Assembly: GCA_033816765.1 (NCBI GenBank)
Contig: CM066293.1
Coordinates: 1,240,001-1,304,000, forward strand
Source of the DNA: Nothopassalora personata
Taxonomy: Eukaryota; Ascomycota; Dothideomycetes; Mycosphaerellales; Mycosphaerellaceae
Reading direction: 5' to 3'
Length of the DNA stretch: 64,000 nt
Shown: positions 21,248 to 33,144 of the stretch, piece after piece
How positions within the stretch are numbered: the first letter of the stretch is position 1
Layout of the letters: each line of letters opens with the position of its first letter
Notes under the pieces: model-generated
Database searches by the model: none
What the model was told of the DNA's origin: nothing
The model's input: only the letters and a program-made list of their open reading frames with translations
Program-made: the position numbers and the translations under genes

Positions 21248-23998
21248 CTACGCCTCATCCTCACCACTCACAACACTGACCTTAAGATCCTTATTCTTCG
21301 AATAAACCCTCAACCCAAGCACGCACAGCGCCGACCATGGATCGTCCGCGAAGATATCGTTCTTGGACTTCGACAATTTCCTCGCCGTCGGCGATGCGCT
21401 ATCCTCGCTGCTCCCGGAGCTGACAGGACCATCGATGTCAGAGTCCCAGTCAAAGTCATCGTCGTCCATCTGTTCTGGAGGCTCAAGAGGCGAGTCGTAC
21501 TCGCTATCGTCGTCGATGGGCGGTACGCTGCGACACCTGCTCATCGGTAATGGACGCGCACGTTCGAGTTCTCGACCCTCGCGCCTGTCTTCAGGCCCGT
21601 CCTGGATCTTCAGGTCAAAGACCTTTTCTGTCAAAGCCTTGGTGGTCTTTTCGTCTTCGGCTTGCTCCGGGTTTGCGATCACTTCGATGTCCTGAGCAGC
21701 ATTTCGCTGATCAGTCGGTATAGCACCTTCCTTCGCGTCTTCTGCTGCAGGCTGTACGATCAGCGTCTTGGAATCGGCAGCCTCTTGGCTTGAAGATGGC
21801 GTGACATCGTCTGGTTTGATGGTCCACGCATCCTGCGAGACTGTCTCCTCAGCGGCCTGTCTCTCAGCACGCTTCTTGCGGATGCGTTCCTCTCTCGCCT
21901 TCGCCTTCTCACGCTGTTTCGCGTGAAAAACCTTTCGTTTCTCCTTCATGGCATCTTCAATACGCTTCTTTCGCCGTCTTGTTCGCTCCCGGTCCTGTTG
22001 GTTCAGACTTCGATTCTTCTTCCAGCCGGACTTGTCCTTGTCCTTCCTCTTTTGCCTTCTCAACGCTCTGGCAGCCATTTCCTTGCTCCGAAGGTCGCCC
22101 TTGCTCTGTGCATAATCGAAGCGCCGACCAACATGCAAGAGTTTCTCCTTGCGATCGACAGCATACTTCAATATCGCTTCTTCCGCCGTCGATGAGATGG
22201 ACGATCTCATCGCTGTGACCTTGAATACCACATTGTAGGTCCCAGGCTCGAGGTCTTCGATCTCAGCACTAACGGAGCGCGTGAAGACTGTCTCGTTACC
22301 AGAATTGTGCATGCTGCGAACGATATAGCGGGACTCGTCGCCATCTTTGTATACACGGAAGTGCATGCTGAAAAGGTATCTACCGCGAAGGCCGTAAAAG
22401 TACCTGTCGTCCGGTTGTGCAAGCACGAGTACGACGGAGCCCTTCTCGCTGAGCGTGAACTGAAACTTCCTATCCAGGTAGTCGACAGTCCACGGTATGT
22501 TTACACAAACCCACTGCTGTGCTACCGACCAGGTCTCATCGAACAGCCGAACGCGGTTGATGCATGGGAAGTGCTTCAGGAAGTCCTTGTAGGAGATCCA
22601 GAAGATACCGTCGTCACCAAACGTATCTGTCAAAAGTCAGTAAGAGATCAACATACCAGACGTGCAGACTTACGCTTGAGCTTGGTCATCATGTCCGGCG
22701 TCCATAGCTTCGAGCCGTCACTCCAATCACCTTCCCATTCGACTTCGCCCCAAGGATTCCTCAGCTTGAGCAATTTGAGGTCACCTTCTTCCCAGGCTTC
22801 GAGGACTGCATAGGCGTGCCCACCTGCGATGCCCTTCGTTCCAGTAGGCTTTGAGCCCCCGCCAAAGAGGTACTTCCTGTTGACTTGAGATAGCTGCTCT
22901 TTCCAGAATCGCTCTTTGTCCATGATATCTTCTGGATTGAGCACGACTGCAACACCGCCAGTCAGGTCTTCGATGCCTTCACTCGCAAAGCCGCCCTACG
23001 AGATGTTAGTTGTGCAGTGATGTGTGAACGAAACCAATAACACATACCTCAATCGCGAAATAGTCACCATGAGCTTTGGCATAAGCTTTCTCGATCAGCG
23101 GGAGCCAAGTCTCGTTAGACTTGCAGTGACTGAAGTACAATGCCGTTCCACCCTTTTGCAGCGTCTCTTTGAGCTTTTCTTTATCATGTTTGAGACTTAG
23201 ACCTTGTTTCTTGTCCACGTCCCAATCTCTCACGATCTGTAGATCGTCGTCGTCTCCAACCCGCAAGAAAAGCTTGTCATCGATCACTTCGTAGATCCAC
23301 TCGCCATCGCGGTAGAACACAAAGCCGTAGACTCCGACTTTTTCATCTCTGGCTACGCACAGTCTATCAACCAAATCCTTCTTTGCCGACACTGCCATCA
23401 ATGCTGCTAGGAACCAGCAATCGCCGTTGGAGCCTTGATGCACATCTGTAGCGCTGGCTCCATCTATAAAGAACTCAGGCTTGTCAAAGATGTCTTCAAC
23501 CCGCTTGATCCATGGTGGCGGGTCCACTGTGTCGACTGCTTTCGGGTATCGTCCTGTCAAACTTTGAAGGCAGTACGGATTCGCTTCCAGGTCAAAGATA
23601 GCATCGCGATACTTCTGGTTGAGCCTCACGCACTCTTCAACGATGGCAGCAACTTTGGTCTTGCATTCTGCAGCAGCTTCCTCCCAGGACTTGGCAGCAT
23701 TTTCTTTGATCTGTAGACCATCTCCGGGACTGTTCTTCACTGCTACCTTCTCGACTTCGATCTCGTGAGCAGTTCTGGACGTCTTCTTGGCTCGCTTGGG
23801 CTCTACGGCAAGGAATTTCTCCCAGGCTGAGTAGAACTCGTCGTTGCGCTTCCCAACGTTTGGATCTGGCAAGTCCAGGTTATCGCCTGCAGGTGATGGC
23901 GGAGCAGGCTCTGTGACTATCTTGATCGGAAAGGGAGTCGGCTCTGGCAGAGGCTCAGGGTCTGCCATTGCGGGCACGCGTATGAAGCCTGATCGCAT
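21248..23998 (-). CDS. Calpain-type cysteine protease (family C2), 3 exons
   Basis: Intracellular papain-like protease. Exons 23998-23048, 22995-22674 and 22626-21248 (introns of 52 and 47 nt) give 883 aa. The catalytic triad is intact: Cys194 ([13 protein letters not shown]), His377 (GGHAYAVL) and Asn397 (LRNPWG). A Pro-rich N-terminus and a helical region with SAWEKFL precede the protease core. A C2L-like beta-rich domain follows (residues about 430-600), then a highly basic helix-forming stretch ([28 protein letters not shown]) and an acidic tail rich in Asp/Ser. No MIT domain is evident, so this is probably not the PalB/Rim13 pH-signalling calpain but the other fungal calpain-like class. 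The start at 23998 is the first in-frame ATG; 23968 is an alternative. Downstream of it lies the 2EXR-like pseudogene. Confidence 0.92.
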
Positions 23999-24599
23999 GG
24001 TGAACGTTGTTTCTGTTGCAAGCGTGCCAGATCTCTCCACCTCAGGCGTGGTGGCAAGATCTGTGGTATATGATCAAAGTGTCCAGACCAGGCGATACCG
24101 TCAAATGTATTAGGCACTGACAGGCGGGTGACACAAGCACCAACGGGTAGGTGCAGGCGGCCTTGGACAGCGAAGCCGATCTTGAGGCTGCCAGCAGTGA
24201 AAGCGCGAGCCGGGAAGCGTGGTGCCTGGTGTGAGACATCATGGTACGCCTGGACCGGTGAGGGTACAAAGTGACAGACATGCTGGTGGCTGAGGGTGAG
24301 GTGTGGAGGCCATCACCATTCGGGAAGCGTGGAGCGCCACTGCCGAGCCGTCTGTTCAGCTCTGGCGTGTACTTTTGTTACACAGCATCGATCGTCCTTC
24401 ACAATCATGTTTCGGAGGCAAAAGGCGCATGAGATGCTCAAGTGCATATATGATCTACAATCACGCAGAATACAGTTGATACCACTCCTTACCCACAAAA
24501 TTCTGTCGTGCTCCACCTCTCTAGTCGAACGGACAACTAAGACTATGTCTCGCGACGCAAGCTCGGAGAAATTATGCACGTACAGACCGGCTATACACC
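23999..24599. other. Intergenic region
   Basis: About 600 bases: calpain promoter and the 3' flank of the pseudouridine gene. A splice-acceptor-like CACAG about 60 bases upstream of the calpain ATG leaves room for a non-coding 5' exon. No other gene is seen. Confidence 0.5.
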
Positions 24600-27151
24600 T
24601 TACAGCAACAGCCTCATCGTCCCTAATCCCGGATTGACACTCTCCTTACTCTTCAACGTAAGTACCGCTGCCCTTTGCGCAAGATCCACCAAATCCTCCA
24701 CCCTCGCTCCATTTCCCTTCTCCGCCAGTCCAGCCAATAAGGTACCCGCAAACGTATCTCCCACGCCGTTAACACTCACCACATCCTCCGCTTTGACCTC
24801 CTCTACAGGTGGAAAGAGTCTCATATACACGCCCCCAACTCCAATCGTGCTCTCCGTTTCATTAACACATCGAGATAAGATATGAGGTGCGTATTCCCCG
24901 CTCGTAAGACGCTCGTCGCCTGCCGGGATAATTTGGGTCAAGAGTACGCCTTCTGGGCCGAGCTTTGTAAGAATGCATGGGACGAAAGGCAGCAGTTGAA
25001 TCGACTGCTGCGGGATGCCCTCGTCTACCAAGTTCGAACTCGTGGCAAGCGCCATTTGCACCCTCGCGCCAGTGTGAGGAATCCCGAATGCATCGATCAC
25101 GTCCCACCAGTCTTTCCTTTCTAGGCCGTAAGCTTCGCGAGCGGCTGTGTACATCGCATTCAGCTCGTGGGAATTGGGCGTCGCAATATCCACGGCATTG
25201 TTTGGGAAAGTCGGTAAGCTGTGAGGTTTGGGGAGGCGGAAGAGATTAGTACTTTTGACTTTGCTGACGGGTTCGAAGAGGATTTGGGACTTTGTTTCTT
25301 TGCCGGCTTGGAGCCAGCGGGCGAGGTACTCGGGCGTCCAATTACCGTCAATGGCGAGATGGGATGGTTTGGCCTCTCGGAGCTGCGGAAGCCAGAATTT
25401 GTCGAACGTCTCGGATATGGTACTGTCGGAGTCTGAGGGTGTCTCCAGGATGCTCATGTCTGCCATCGCGAAGACAAGATCCTTGTTGACATCGTTGATG
25501 GCAACGTACTGTGCTGTACGGCTGCCACTTTCGGGCAGGAAGGTCTTGATCCCAGCGGTGGACATGTCGACGGCTGCGAGTGCTTCGAGCGCAGCTTTGC
25601 CAGTAAGATCATCACCGACCGCGCTACACAAGCGAACATTTGCACCCATCAAATGAGCTGCACGAGCCATGTTATGTCCGACACCACCAAGCGATTGTGC
25701 TATCTGTGCCGGATTCGAGGTGTGCAGCTCAGGTGAGTTCGAAGATAAACCCGCTCGTGGACTGTAGTCACAGGCAAGGTCGACCGCTAGGCTACCCGCG
25801 ACAAAGACGTCAGCTGTATCTCCAGCCGGAGAAATATGATCTTGCGCACCGGTTCTCTTTGGCTCAGACTCAAGCTGCTGGGCTTCAGCTGCAATAGTGT
25901 CAGAAACGTGTGGATTCCCGTAAGCCTTGGGCACGCCTTCTTGCGTATACATCGCAGCGGCAGGTCCGACCATGGAACGGTTGTATGGCTCGTCCACGCT
26001 GTACAAGTGTCAACTCAGCTCACGCGATACGATTTTCAGCTTACGTACTCGTATTTCTTGGTTCCGATGATATCGCCGTCGATGCGTTCTTCCTGCTCCA
26101 GCTTCTGCAGAGCGACAGCGACCTTTGTCCCTCTGATGATGTTGGATTCGACCAAGGCACGGTTAGCTTCGACACTCTTGTCACCTGTGATCTCCTTAAT
26201 CTTCGAAAGAATGTAAGGCGTCTCGGCATTGCCAGTTGCACCAGCAGAACGAGCATTCTGTATTGCTTGAGCGATCGCGAGCTCCATATCCTTGAACGGC
26301 AACGAGGCTTTTTCGGGGATTGGATTTGCGAAATGCATTCCAGACTGCAGACCAAGCGCATTCTGCGCGACAATAACTCTTGCAGCTTCAAGCTCGTCCC
26401 TGATTACCATCGGACTCATTACACCACTCTCTCTAGTGTAGAAAGCTGGAAAGTCTACTTTGCCAATCCTTCCATCAGCAAATGTGGCTACGGCCACACC
26501 TTGTGTCTCAAGGTACTCAAGAGTCTTTGGAATATCCAAGAACGATTTGCACCCAGAACTGATCACAGCCACGGGAGTACGACCAAGCTCCGTGAGGTCA
26601 GCAGAGATGTCCATAGTCTGCTCTGCGCCACGATGAACACCACCAAGACCACCAGTGGCAAAGACTTTAATGCCCGCAAGGTGAGCTAAGACCATGGTCC
26701 CAGATATTGTCGTGCCCCCGTTGAATGGTCTACCTTCGACGTCTCTCATGCCTAATGCAAAGCCAATATCTCTCCTTGAGATCTTCAGAATATTCGGTTC
26801 CTTGTATGAAGATAGCAGTCTGACCAATTCATCTGCGCCAAAGCCTACGCGAGCAACGCCTTCTAAGATGCCAATTGTTGCCGGCACACCACCATTGAGA
26901 CGAACAAGAGATTCCAGGCGTGTCGAGAGCTCCAGATTTTGTGGATATGGCCAGCCATGAGTGTAGATTGTGGTCTCCAAAGCCACTACAGGTTTTTGTT
27001 CATGGAGTGCCTGCTGGACTTCTTCCGCAACGCGGAAGTATTTCGATTGTGACGACAAGTGGCGTCGGGTGTATAACGGTGCTGACGTGGTTCTTCGCAA
27101 CGGGCTTAGTGAAGAGCGGCAACCTCTACATACCCAAGGCATTGGGGTCAT
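24600..27151 (-). CDS. Bifunctional pseudouridine-5'-phosphate glycosidase / pseudouridine kinase, 2 exons
   Basis: Fused enzyme for pseudouridine breakdown: the PfkB-type kinase phosphorylates pseudouridine, and the PsuG/IndA-type glycosidase cleaves the C-C bond to uracil plus ribose 5-phosphate. Exons 27151-26049 and 25998-24600 (50-nt intron, GTACGT to ACAG) give 833 aa. N-terminal half: VALETTIYTHG, ATGGLGGVHRG, SSGCKSFLDIPKTLEYLET and AQNALGLQSGMHFANPIP, all typical of PsuG. C-terminal half: the PfkB signatures GGVGHNMARAAHLMG and VNGVGDTFAG with catalytic Asp782. The start at 27151 gives an Arg/Ser-rich, acid-free leader (MTPMPWVCRGCRSSLSPLRR) that looks like a mitochondrial presequence; the ATG at 27337 is an in-frame alternative adding 62 residues. 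It is divergent from OST1, 299 bases away. Confidence 0.93.
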
Positions 27152-27450
27152 GTTTCCTGTTGGCAGTGAATGAAGGCGCACGTGGTAGACTTTGCCGGCC
27201 AATGTGTGAGCTGGAGAAGGATCACGCTCAGTGCTACATGTCGTCCGGTACAAAGCTGTCACGAACGTGCCGTCCAAGTCAAGATACCGCAAGACAGTAG
27301 CGAGGTAGCGAACATGTTGTGAGGACCAGGATTCCATGCCAAGACATTGACGCTTAGCCGGGGTTCTGACGAGCAGCTCTAGACAGCTGTTAGTCTAATG
27401 GGACGCGCATGCAACTCGCTCACTGCACTTTTTGTCCAAATGCCAACAAC
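27152..27450. promoter_or_regulatory. Divergent promoter region between pseudouridine gene and OST1
   Basis: The 299 bases between the chosen start codons of two head-to-head genes must hold both promoters. No specific operator or TATA box can be named with confidence. If the upstream ATG at 27337 is used, the shared region shrinks to about 113 bases. Confidence 0.5.
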
Positions 27451-29031
27451 ATGAGGTTATCAATCTGGACCTCACTAGGCCTTATCGGCCTCGTCGCTGC
27501 TGATCCAAATGCAACACACGAATCACGAAATATCCTGCCCTCGACATTTACTCCGCCGAAGCACTTCCGCAACGTGAACCTGGTGCGGAATATCAACCTC
27601 GAGAAGAACTATCCCAGGGAGACTGTCAATGTCGTCATTGAGAACATCGACAAGGCGGCGCAGAAGGAGTACTACATCCCGTTCGAGCAGGGAACATTGG
27701 GACGAGTGGGCGGACTGGAGGCCAAGGACAAGAAGGAGCCAGAGAAGGGGCCGTTCGCAGTCGAGGTTGTCGGTATTGATACGTCAAGGTAAGGGGTCGC
27801 GGGCTGGTCACGCTGTACAGATATTGACATACGCGTGCAGCTCAACAGAGTTCTACAAAATCACATTACCAAAGGCTCTCCAGCCAAAAGAGCAACAGAC
27901 ACTCTCCATCACATACCAGACCCTGTCCGCCCTTGAGCCCATCCCAGCGCAGATCCAGCAGAATGACAAGCAATATGTCTCTCACAAGTTCTCGGCATAC
28001 GCACCGAGCGCCTACACGACCCTCAAGCAGAAGACGAAGCTGAAGCTCCCCACGACCGACGTACCAGATGCCGTCACACTTCCAGCATCGCTGAACGCAG
28101 AAGGAAAGGAGGACCCACAGAAGCAGGGCACAACTTATACCTACGGACCATACGGCGAGCGTGAGGCAGGTTCTCTGCAAGAGGTCAGCGTGCGCTATGA
28201 GTTCACCAAACCTTTGTCCCACAGCAAGCTGCTTGAGCGTGACATCGAGGTCAGCCACTGGGGAGGAAACATTGCGACTGAGGAGCGACACTGGCTCACC
28301 AACCGAGCGGCGACACTGAAGAACCACTTCTCACGCGTGGCGTACCAGCAAGCCAACATCTACAACCCGCCCTCCAGTGCGCTTAAAGAGCTCAAATTTC
28401 CGCTCACTGTGGGCAGCGTCGATGCATACTTCACCGATGACATCGGCAACGTCTCGACGTCAAGGTTCAGGACGAATGCGAAGGAGTCCAATCTCGAGAT
28501 CAAGCCAAGATACCCTCTCTTTGGTGGTTGGAACTACAGCTTCCGGGTAGGCTGGAACAGCGATCTGCAGAATTTCGTGCGTAGCGTCAAAGATGGCAAC
28601 GACCAGTTTGTGCTCAAGGTGCCATTCTTTGAGGGACCAAAGCAAGGCGAGGGTCTCGAGTATGAGCGAATTGTCACCCGAGTCATCCTTCCGGAGGGAG
28701 CAAAGTAAGTTGCGTTAGTTTACTTGAGGGCGATCAGACACTGACGGTTGACAGGAACGTCCAATTCGAGACCGCTGTCCCAATCGTGTCGAGCAAGATC
28801 GGCACGCATCGTACCTTCATGGACACTATTGGCCGCACTACCCTCGAGCTGACCGCCATCAACGTGGTCGACGAGTTCCGAGACCGCGACCTGGTCATCA
28901 CCTACGAGTATCCATTCGCCGCACGATTCAGGAAGCCGATCACGATCACAGTGGGCTTCTTCGCAGTGTTTGTTGTGGCTTACATCGTGGGCAACCTGGA
29001 CGTCAGCATAGGCAAGAAGAAACAGAGCTAG
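27451..29031 (+). CDS. OST1: Ribophorin I / OST1, oligosaccharyltransferase subunit, 3 exons
   Basis: Subunit of the ER-membrane complex that transfers oligosaccharide to Asn residues of nascent proteins. Exons 27451-27788, 27841-28704 and 28755-29031 (introns of 52 and 50 nt, both phase 2) give 492 aa, close to the usual length. Seen: a signal peptide (MRLSIWTSLGLIGLVAADP), the ribophorin I core with HWGGNIATEERHWLTNRAA, RYPLFGGWNYSFRVGWN and ITYEYPF, one C-terminal transmembrane helix (ITITVGFFAVFVVAYIVGNL), and a C-terminal KKQS that fits the dilysine ER-retrieval signal. The start at 27451 is preferred over the ATG at 27409 because it places the signal peptide at the N-terminus. Confidence 0.96.
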
Positions 29032-29321
29032 GCAGCATAGATAAAGTTTCTGCTGTACTATTATAGAAGATTTGTATAGGCATTTGCGACGACGAGGTTA
29101 GCCTGAAATGATGAGCTGCTGTAGGCCCCTACAAACGCCCAATTTGAGGACATCAGTCTACCGCTAACAATTCTATTTGCGGCAATCCTGCTGCACTTGA
29201 TATCAATCCTCCAGCGATTGGACCAGTTTTGTGCAGAAAACATGCCTGGCATCTTGCTCGTAGCGTCGGTCGGGTTGACACTGGTCTTCCTCGTGGGTGC
29301 AATCTTCAGCTCCCACGTGAA

Positions 29322-29343
29322 GTGAAGACTTGGAAGTCTTCAC
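29322..29343. repeat. Perfect 10-bp inverted repeat with 2-base loop
   Basis: The arms GTGAAGACTT and AAGTCTTCAC are exact reverse complements separated by GG. As DNA it is a near-palindrome; as RNA the 2-base loop is tight, so a dyad protein-binding site or chance is as likely as a hairpin. Confidence 0.6.
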
Positions 29344-29502
29344 CCTGCCACTATTATTCAAGGAGCCGCCTCACTTGGGAGTCTCATCCAAGATTGAAGT
29401 GGAGACCTACAATACCCGATATGGGATCATCTCGTCAAAAACATCAAAGTGAGGCTGGCTCGAGACAAGGACGACCTCGTGACATTGCAGTTACATGATT
29501 CT

Positions 29503-29534
29503 ACTCACAAGTAGATCACTCACAAGTAGATCAC
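29503..29534. repeat. 15-bp tandem duplication
   Basis: Two exact adjacent copies of ACTCACAAGTAGATC followed by the first two bases of a third. Probably a replication-slippage duplication or an old excision footprint; no coding role is seen. Confidence 0.65.
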
Positions 29535-29824
29535 GACACCGTCTGTAAAGGTGCCGCCGCGATAACGTCTCGAATTCGCAGGCGCTGACTTGACTGCAGA
29601 TCCTTCCACCTGCCGTGTATAGGACGAGCATTGACACAACAACACGCCAGGTCAAGGCAACAACGATCGGCGAGGTGAAGACCGCGAGTAAGGTCTGCCA
29701 TTACAACACCTGCCGCTCGCGCTGCCACATCAGGCCACCAGCCATTGGAAAAGACTCACGAAAAACCCATCTCCATCTCCATCATCAACACCCAGCTATT
29801 GAACAGACTCTACACAGCATCGAA

Positions 29825-30409
29825 ATGGACAGCACGCAATCTTCTCCGGATTCTAGGCAGCTCAGCAGCATCGACTCGGCCGAACGTGCCTTCAGGTCCA
29901 CAATCGAATCCGCGCGGCAACACCAAATTGATGGAGCCACCGCCGTCTTCCTCAACAGCATGAGCTACCATCAAGCTCTGGAGAGGCTCAGGATTTAGAG
30001 AGGCCTGAAAATCATTGGCGTTCCCAACTCGGATCCCAGGGTTCAAAGCTTTCTCGCCATCATGCGACGTCTTGAACGGAAAGTGGATGAGCTCGAGCAC
30101 AGTGCAGCCGAACGCCGGGAAGCCGAACGCAGAGAAGCTGAATGGCAGTCGTGGGGAGACTTGATAGACTTGGAGGGGTTGTAGAACATCATACAAGCGG
30201 ATACCGATGTTCCTGTGGCTGTTACGGCGACACCCAAGCGCGCCAGATCCGAGGATGCTACGGAGGAGAAGCATGGTGCTGAGGCCCCAACGAAGCGCGC
30301 CAAGGCAGAGGATCACGCCAACGTGAAGCACGACTCCGGAACTGAAGCGGAAGCTGGTAGCAAGGAGCGGGTGAGGGGCGATCCCAGCGAGAAGAAGAAG
30401 GACCGATAA
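29825..30409 (+). pseudogene. Hypothetical coiled-coil protein gene with two in-frame TAG codons
   Basis: A single 195-codon frame from ATG 29825 to TAA 30407-30409, interrupted by TAG at 29996-29998 and 30182-30184. The three pieces are coherent: a Ser/Gln-rich N-terminus (SSIDSAERAFRSTIESARQH), a helical middle (IMRRLERKVDELEHSAAERR, then a second AER/REAEW repeat) and a basic, nuclear-looking C-terminus (TPKRARSEDATEE, TKRAKAEDH). Both stops would revert to Gln by one C-to-T change (CAG to TAG). No intron with a plausible donor removes either stop. I do not recognise the family. Alternatives are two small separate frames or sequencing error. Confidence 0.55.
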
Positions 30410-31492
30410 AGGTACAGAAAGTCGAGGCATCGGCTATTGTATTGTAAATTGGCAAATAGGGGTAAGCGAACATTATCTGCGACAGGAACCGCAATGACAG
30501 TCTCGTAGTGGAGCATGACAAAGTCTCTCAAGCCCAGCTATGTGCTATGGGGAGGATGATGCGCTGCTCAGTATCACAGAATAAGTGATAGGATGTGACA
30601 AAAAGGCTAGTGCCTATTCTCAAGAGCCCTTCCCGGGAGACACTGTGTTTGCTTGCGTAGACCCTTTCCCGTACCATAGACGAGGAGCCGCCGCTCCTTG
30701 TGAGCTGCAGTCTCAACCCGTAAAGTTAATTCAAACGATAAATTGTATTATGTCGTGTACAGACACTTCGCGATGACTAGCTCGTTCTTGCGCAGTTGAG
30801 CGGCCCGCGGGCACTCTGGGAGTTTGCCCGAGGACGAAGTCGACAAAATTGCATCCCTCCAGCCCCCTCATCCTTTCTTCGACATGACTTGAGTAGAGGC
30901 TGGTAGTACGCCTTTCCACGAGGGAAGTCTACATGCAACGAGGGGCGGGTGACCGTCGCGATCATAACACCATCGACGACAGAACAATCGGAATGGGCCA
31001 GTCCTACTGGCTTACTGCCGTTGACAATCGTCGGGGCGTTCACTGAGCGACCCGCTATAGTCTGAGCATTGGATTCGGTCCATCAAGCGCTTGCACGTTT
31101 ACAAAGTAGTCTCAACTTGGTTATTGAGGGCTACAAGCGTTTTGAGTGAGGCAGAGAATGCTAGCCAAGGGCGTTCTTCGACCTGCCCATTCGAGTCGAA
31201 CTTTGACATTCTCAAGCCGTGGACAACTCCGTCGACGCGAGCAGTAGCAGTCGCAAGGAGCAGGTCAAGGGAGCGCTCGTACATGAAGAGCCGGACGAAG
31301 CCAGTAACGACGAGGAGGACGAATAGGAGGAATTCAGTGGCAAGAATGGCAGCGAAACGTCCCCGTCAGAAGTAGAAGAGGGTTAGACCTGGGGACTGAC
31401 TGTAAGGTAGGAATGACACTTCTGCGGAGTGTTCGCATTGAAGTCTTCGTTCATATCATATAGACAGTACGCCAGAGCCCTGACCAAGGTGC
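30410..31492. other. Intergenic region, possible coding remnant at 31216-31380
   Basis: About 1.1 kb. Around 31216-31380 (+) one frame reads as an acidic tail (KEQVKGALVHEEPDEASNDEEDE, then a TAG, then EEFSGKNGSE), which looks like a decayed coding end, but no start, splice site or upstream body can be assigned. Elsewhere I see nothing. Confidence 0.35.
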
Positions 31493-32815
31493 TCAAAACT
31501 CCATTCCATCGTCTTCACGCTCTCGCTTCCCTCTGCTCTCTTCCTTCAATAGAGCGGCAACATGACCTCGGAAGTACTCAACATAAGGCTTCAAGCTTGT
31601 CTTCTGCCAATCCTGTACCTTGGCTTTATCTTCGTCACTCATGCCCGCGCCCTGCTTCGACTCCCATTGATCGATCTCATCCAAGAGCTGCGTGACGGTA
31701 GGCACCTCGAAGGGGTCGAAGTCTTCTACTCGGCGAATATCGATCGGGACACAAACGCGTCCAGTTCCGGGGTGTACCACGAAGGGCGACTTGAGCAAGT
31801 GATTGAGCTTCTTGGACACTTCGGCATCGAGGCGAGGGTAGGTGTATTCCAGTCGGATGTCTTGCTTCACGTCGACGAGCTGTCTTGGGTTCAGAGTGGA
31901 CAGACTGCCCGCCTCTGCCAACGCGTCGATGTCTGCCCACTTCTGACTTGAGGTACGGTCTGCTGAGACGTCCCACTTCTTCTTCAAAGCGTCTGCTAAC
32001 GACTTGTCTGGGATAAGGTTCAGCAACTTCTCGGCCTGCTCAGCTGATTGCCAGGGATCTTGCTCAGCAAGCACATCGTTCTGAAAGTAGGGCGTCAGGA
32101 GCTTCAAACTCCTATCCACGTGCGGGTGCAGTGGTCGCCGCAAACCCATCCTCTTGCCATTCTCATTGCCACGGAGCACTTCCAGATAGTTCGCAATTGC
32201 CTTCCTCTTGCTGTCATCCATCTCTCGCGCTCGCTTGTCGCTGATCCATGCGTGTGCACCTCTTCGACCAGAGTAGACCCACATGATGTGCTGGAAGCCA
32301 AAGTCCTCCCTCAACGCTGTATCAACGACTTTGATGGCCATGACGACGAACTGCCAACACTTGTTGCATATCTTGGTTCCTTGACAGCAGGTTCGAATCG
32401 GATCGTAATCTGTCATGTCTATGTCAAAGACGAGTTCTTTCATGACAGGTCGAAATGCCGACGCCTTCTTCAGTGTCTTGCGATCTTTCGGGTTGATGGT
32501 ATATTGCGGTCCTATCTCGAAACGCTCAGGGCACATCTGCACGACTTGTTTCCTGAGCAGATCTGCAGAGGGGAAAGACAGATATCGGATGACGCGGTTT
32601 CCGGGCAGCCAGAAGGAGAACTCGCGGTTCTGGAAGTCTGGCTGTGGTGTCGCTGAGTGGTTGAGCCATTGGAACAGCTGTCGAAAGGGACAGAGGCGTT
32701 GGTAGAATTGTCTCAATGTTTCCTCCTCGACTACGGGGCGTTTTGCTGGTGCTGCTTGCGGTTGTGGTTGTGATTGCGAGTTGTCCTCGGGTCGTGTCGC
32801 CGCGCTGGAGGAGAA

Positions 32816-32847
<32 letters not shown>

Positions 32848-33022
32848 ACATGTCCTCTAGGCCTTTTGTGGTCTGCTGCGCGGTGGCTTTGGGTGTATCA
32901 GTATCGGCCATAACAACACCTTCGTTTTCCTTGTCCTCGCCGCTATACGGTGGCGCATCGGGAAGTGTTGCATCTTCTGGCGTTGCCGTCGGCTGGCGTT
33001 CAGGCGACACGGCGTGAGGCAT
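31493..33022 (-). CDS. PRI1: DNA primase small (catalytic) subunit
   Basis: Synthesises RNA primers for DNA replication in the polymerase alpha-primase complex. Intronless, 509 aa. After a Pro/acidic leader with a nine-Asp tract (a GAC/GAT-type triplet repeat near 32818-32848), the archaeo-eukaryotic primase core begins at about residue 100. Key motifs: the metal-binding DID at Asp200/Asp202 in ELVFDIDMTDYD, a zinc motif CCQGTKICNKCW, the nucleotide-binding SGRRGAHAW and HPHVDRSLKLL. The C-terminus (VPTVTQLLDEID, then SLKPYVEYFRGHVAALL) is as in other fungal primases. The leader of about 95 residues is long and low-complexity. It is co-oriented with BUB1 upstream; no operon-like link is implied. 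Confidence 0.96.
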
Positions 33023-33124
33023 CTTTGCTATGTATCTCTGTTACTTTGCACAATGTGAGCCTTCATGTTCAGAGACACGAAGCAGGCGCGTTCGCGAAGG
33101 TGGGACGCGTACCCTTGCTAGCCC

Positions 33125-33137
33125 GGGGGGGGGGGGG
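33125..33137. repeat. G13 homopolymer
   Basis: Thirteen consecutive G bases just upstream of the broken frame at 33145. Length may be unreliable. Confidence 0.75.
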
Positions 33138-33144
33138 CGTCAAT

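Larger units (their letters stand above)
29032..29824. other. Intergenic region with a perfect inverted repeat and a short duplication
   Basis: Nearly 800 bases without a recognised gene. It holds the OST1 3'UTR, the hairpin at 29322-29343 and the 15-base tandem duplication at 29503-29534. Confidence 0.55.

Noticed and set aside
30777..31043. 88-codon minus-strand frame beginning near 31043
   Set aside because: Begins with GTG rather than ATG, has no motif, and composition is inconsistent along its length.
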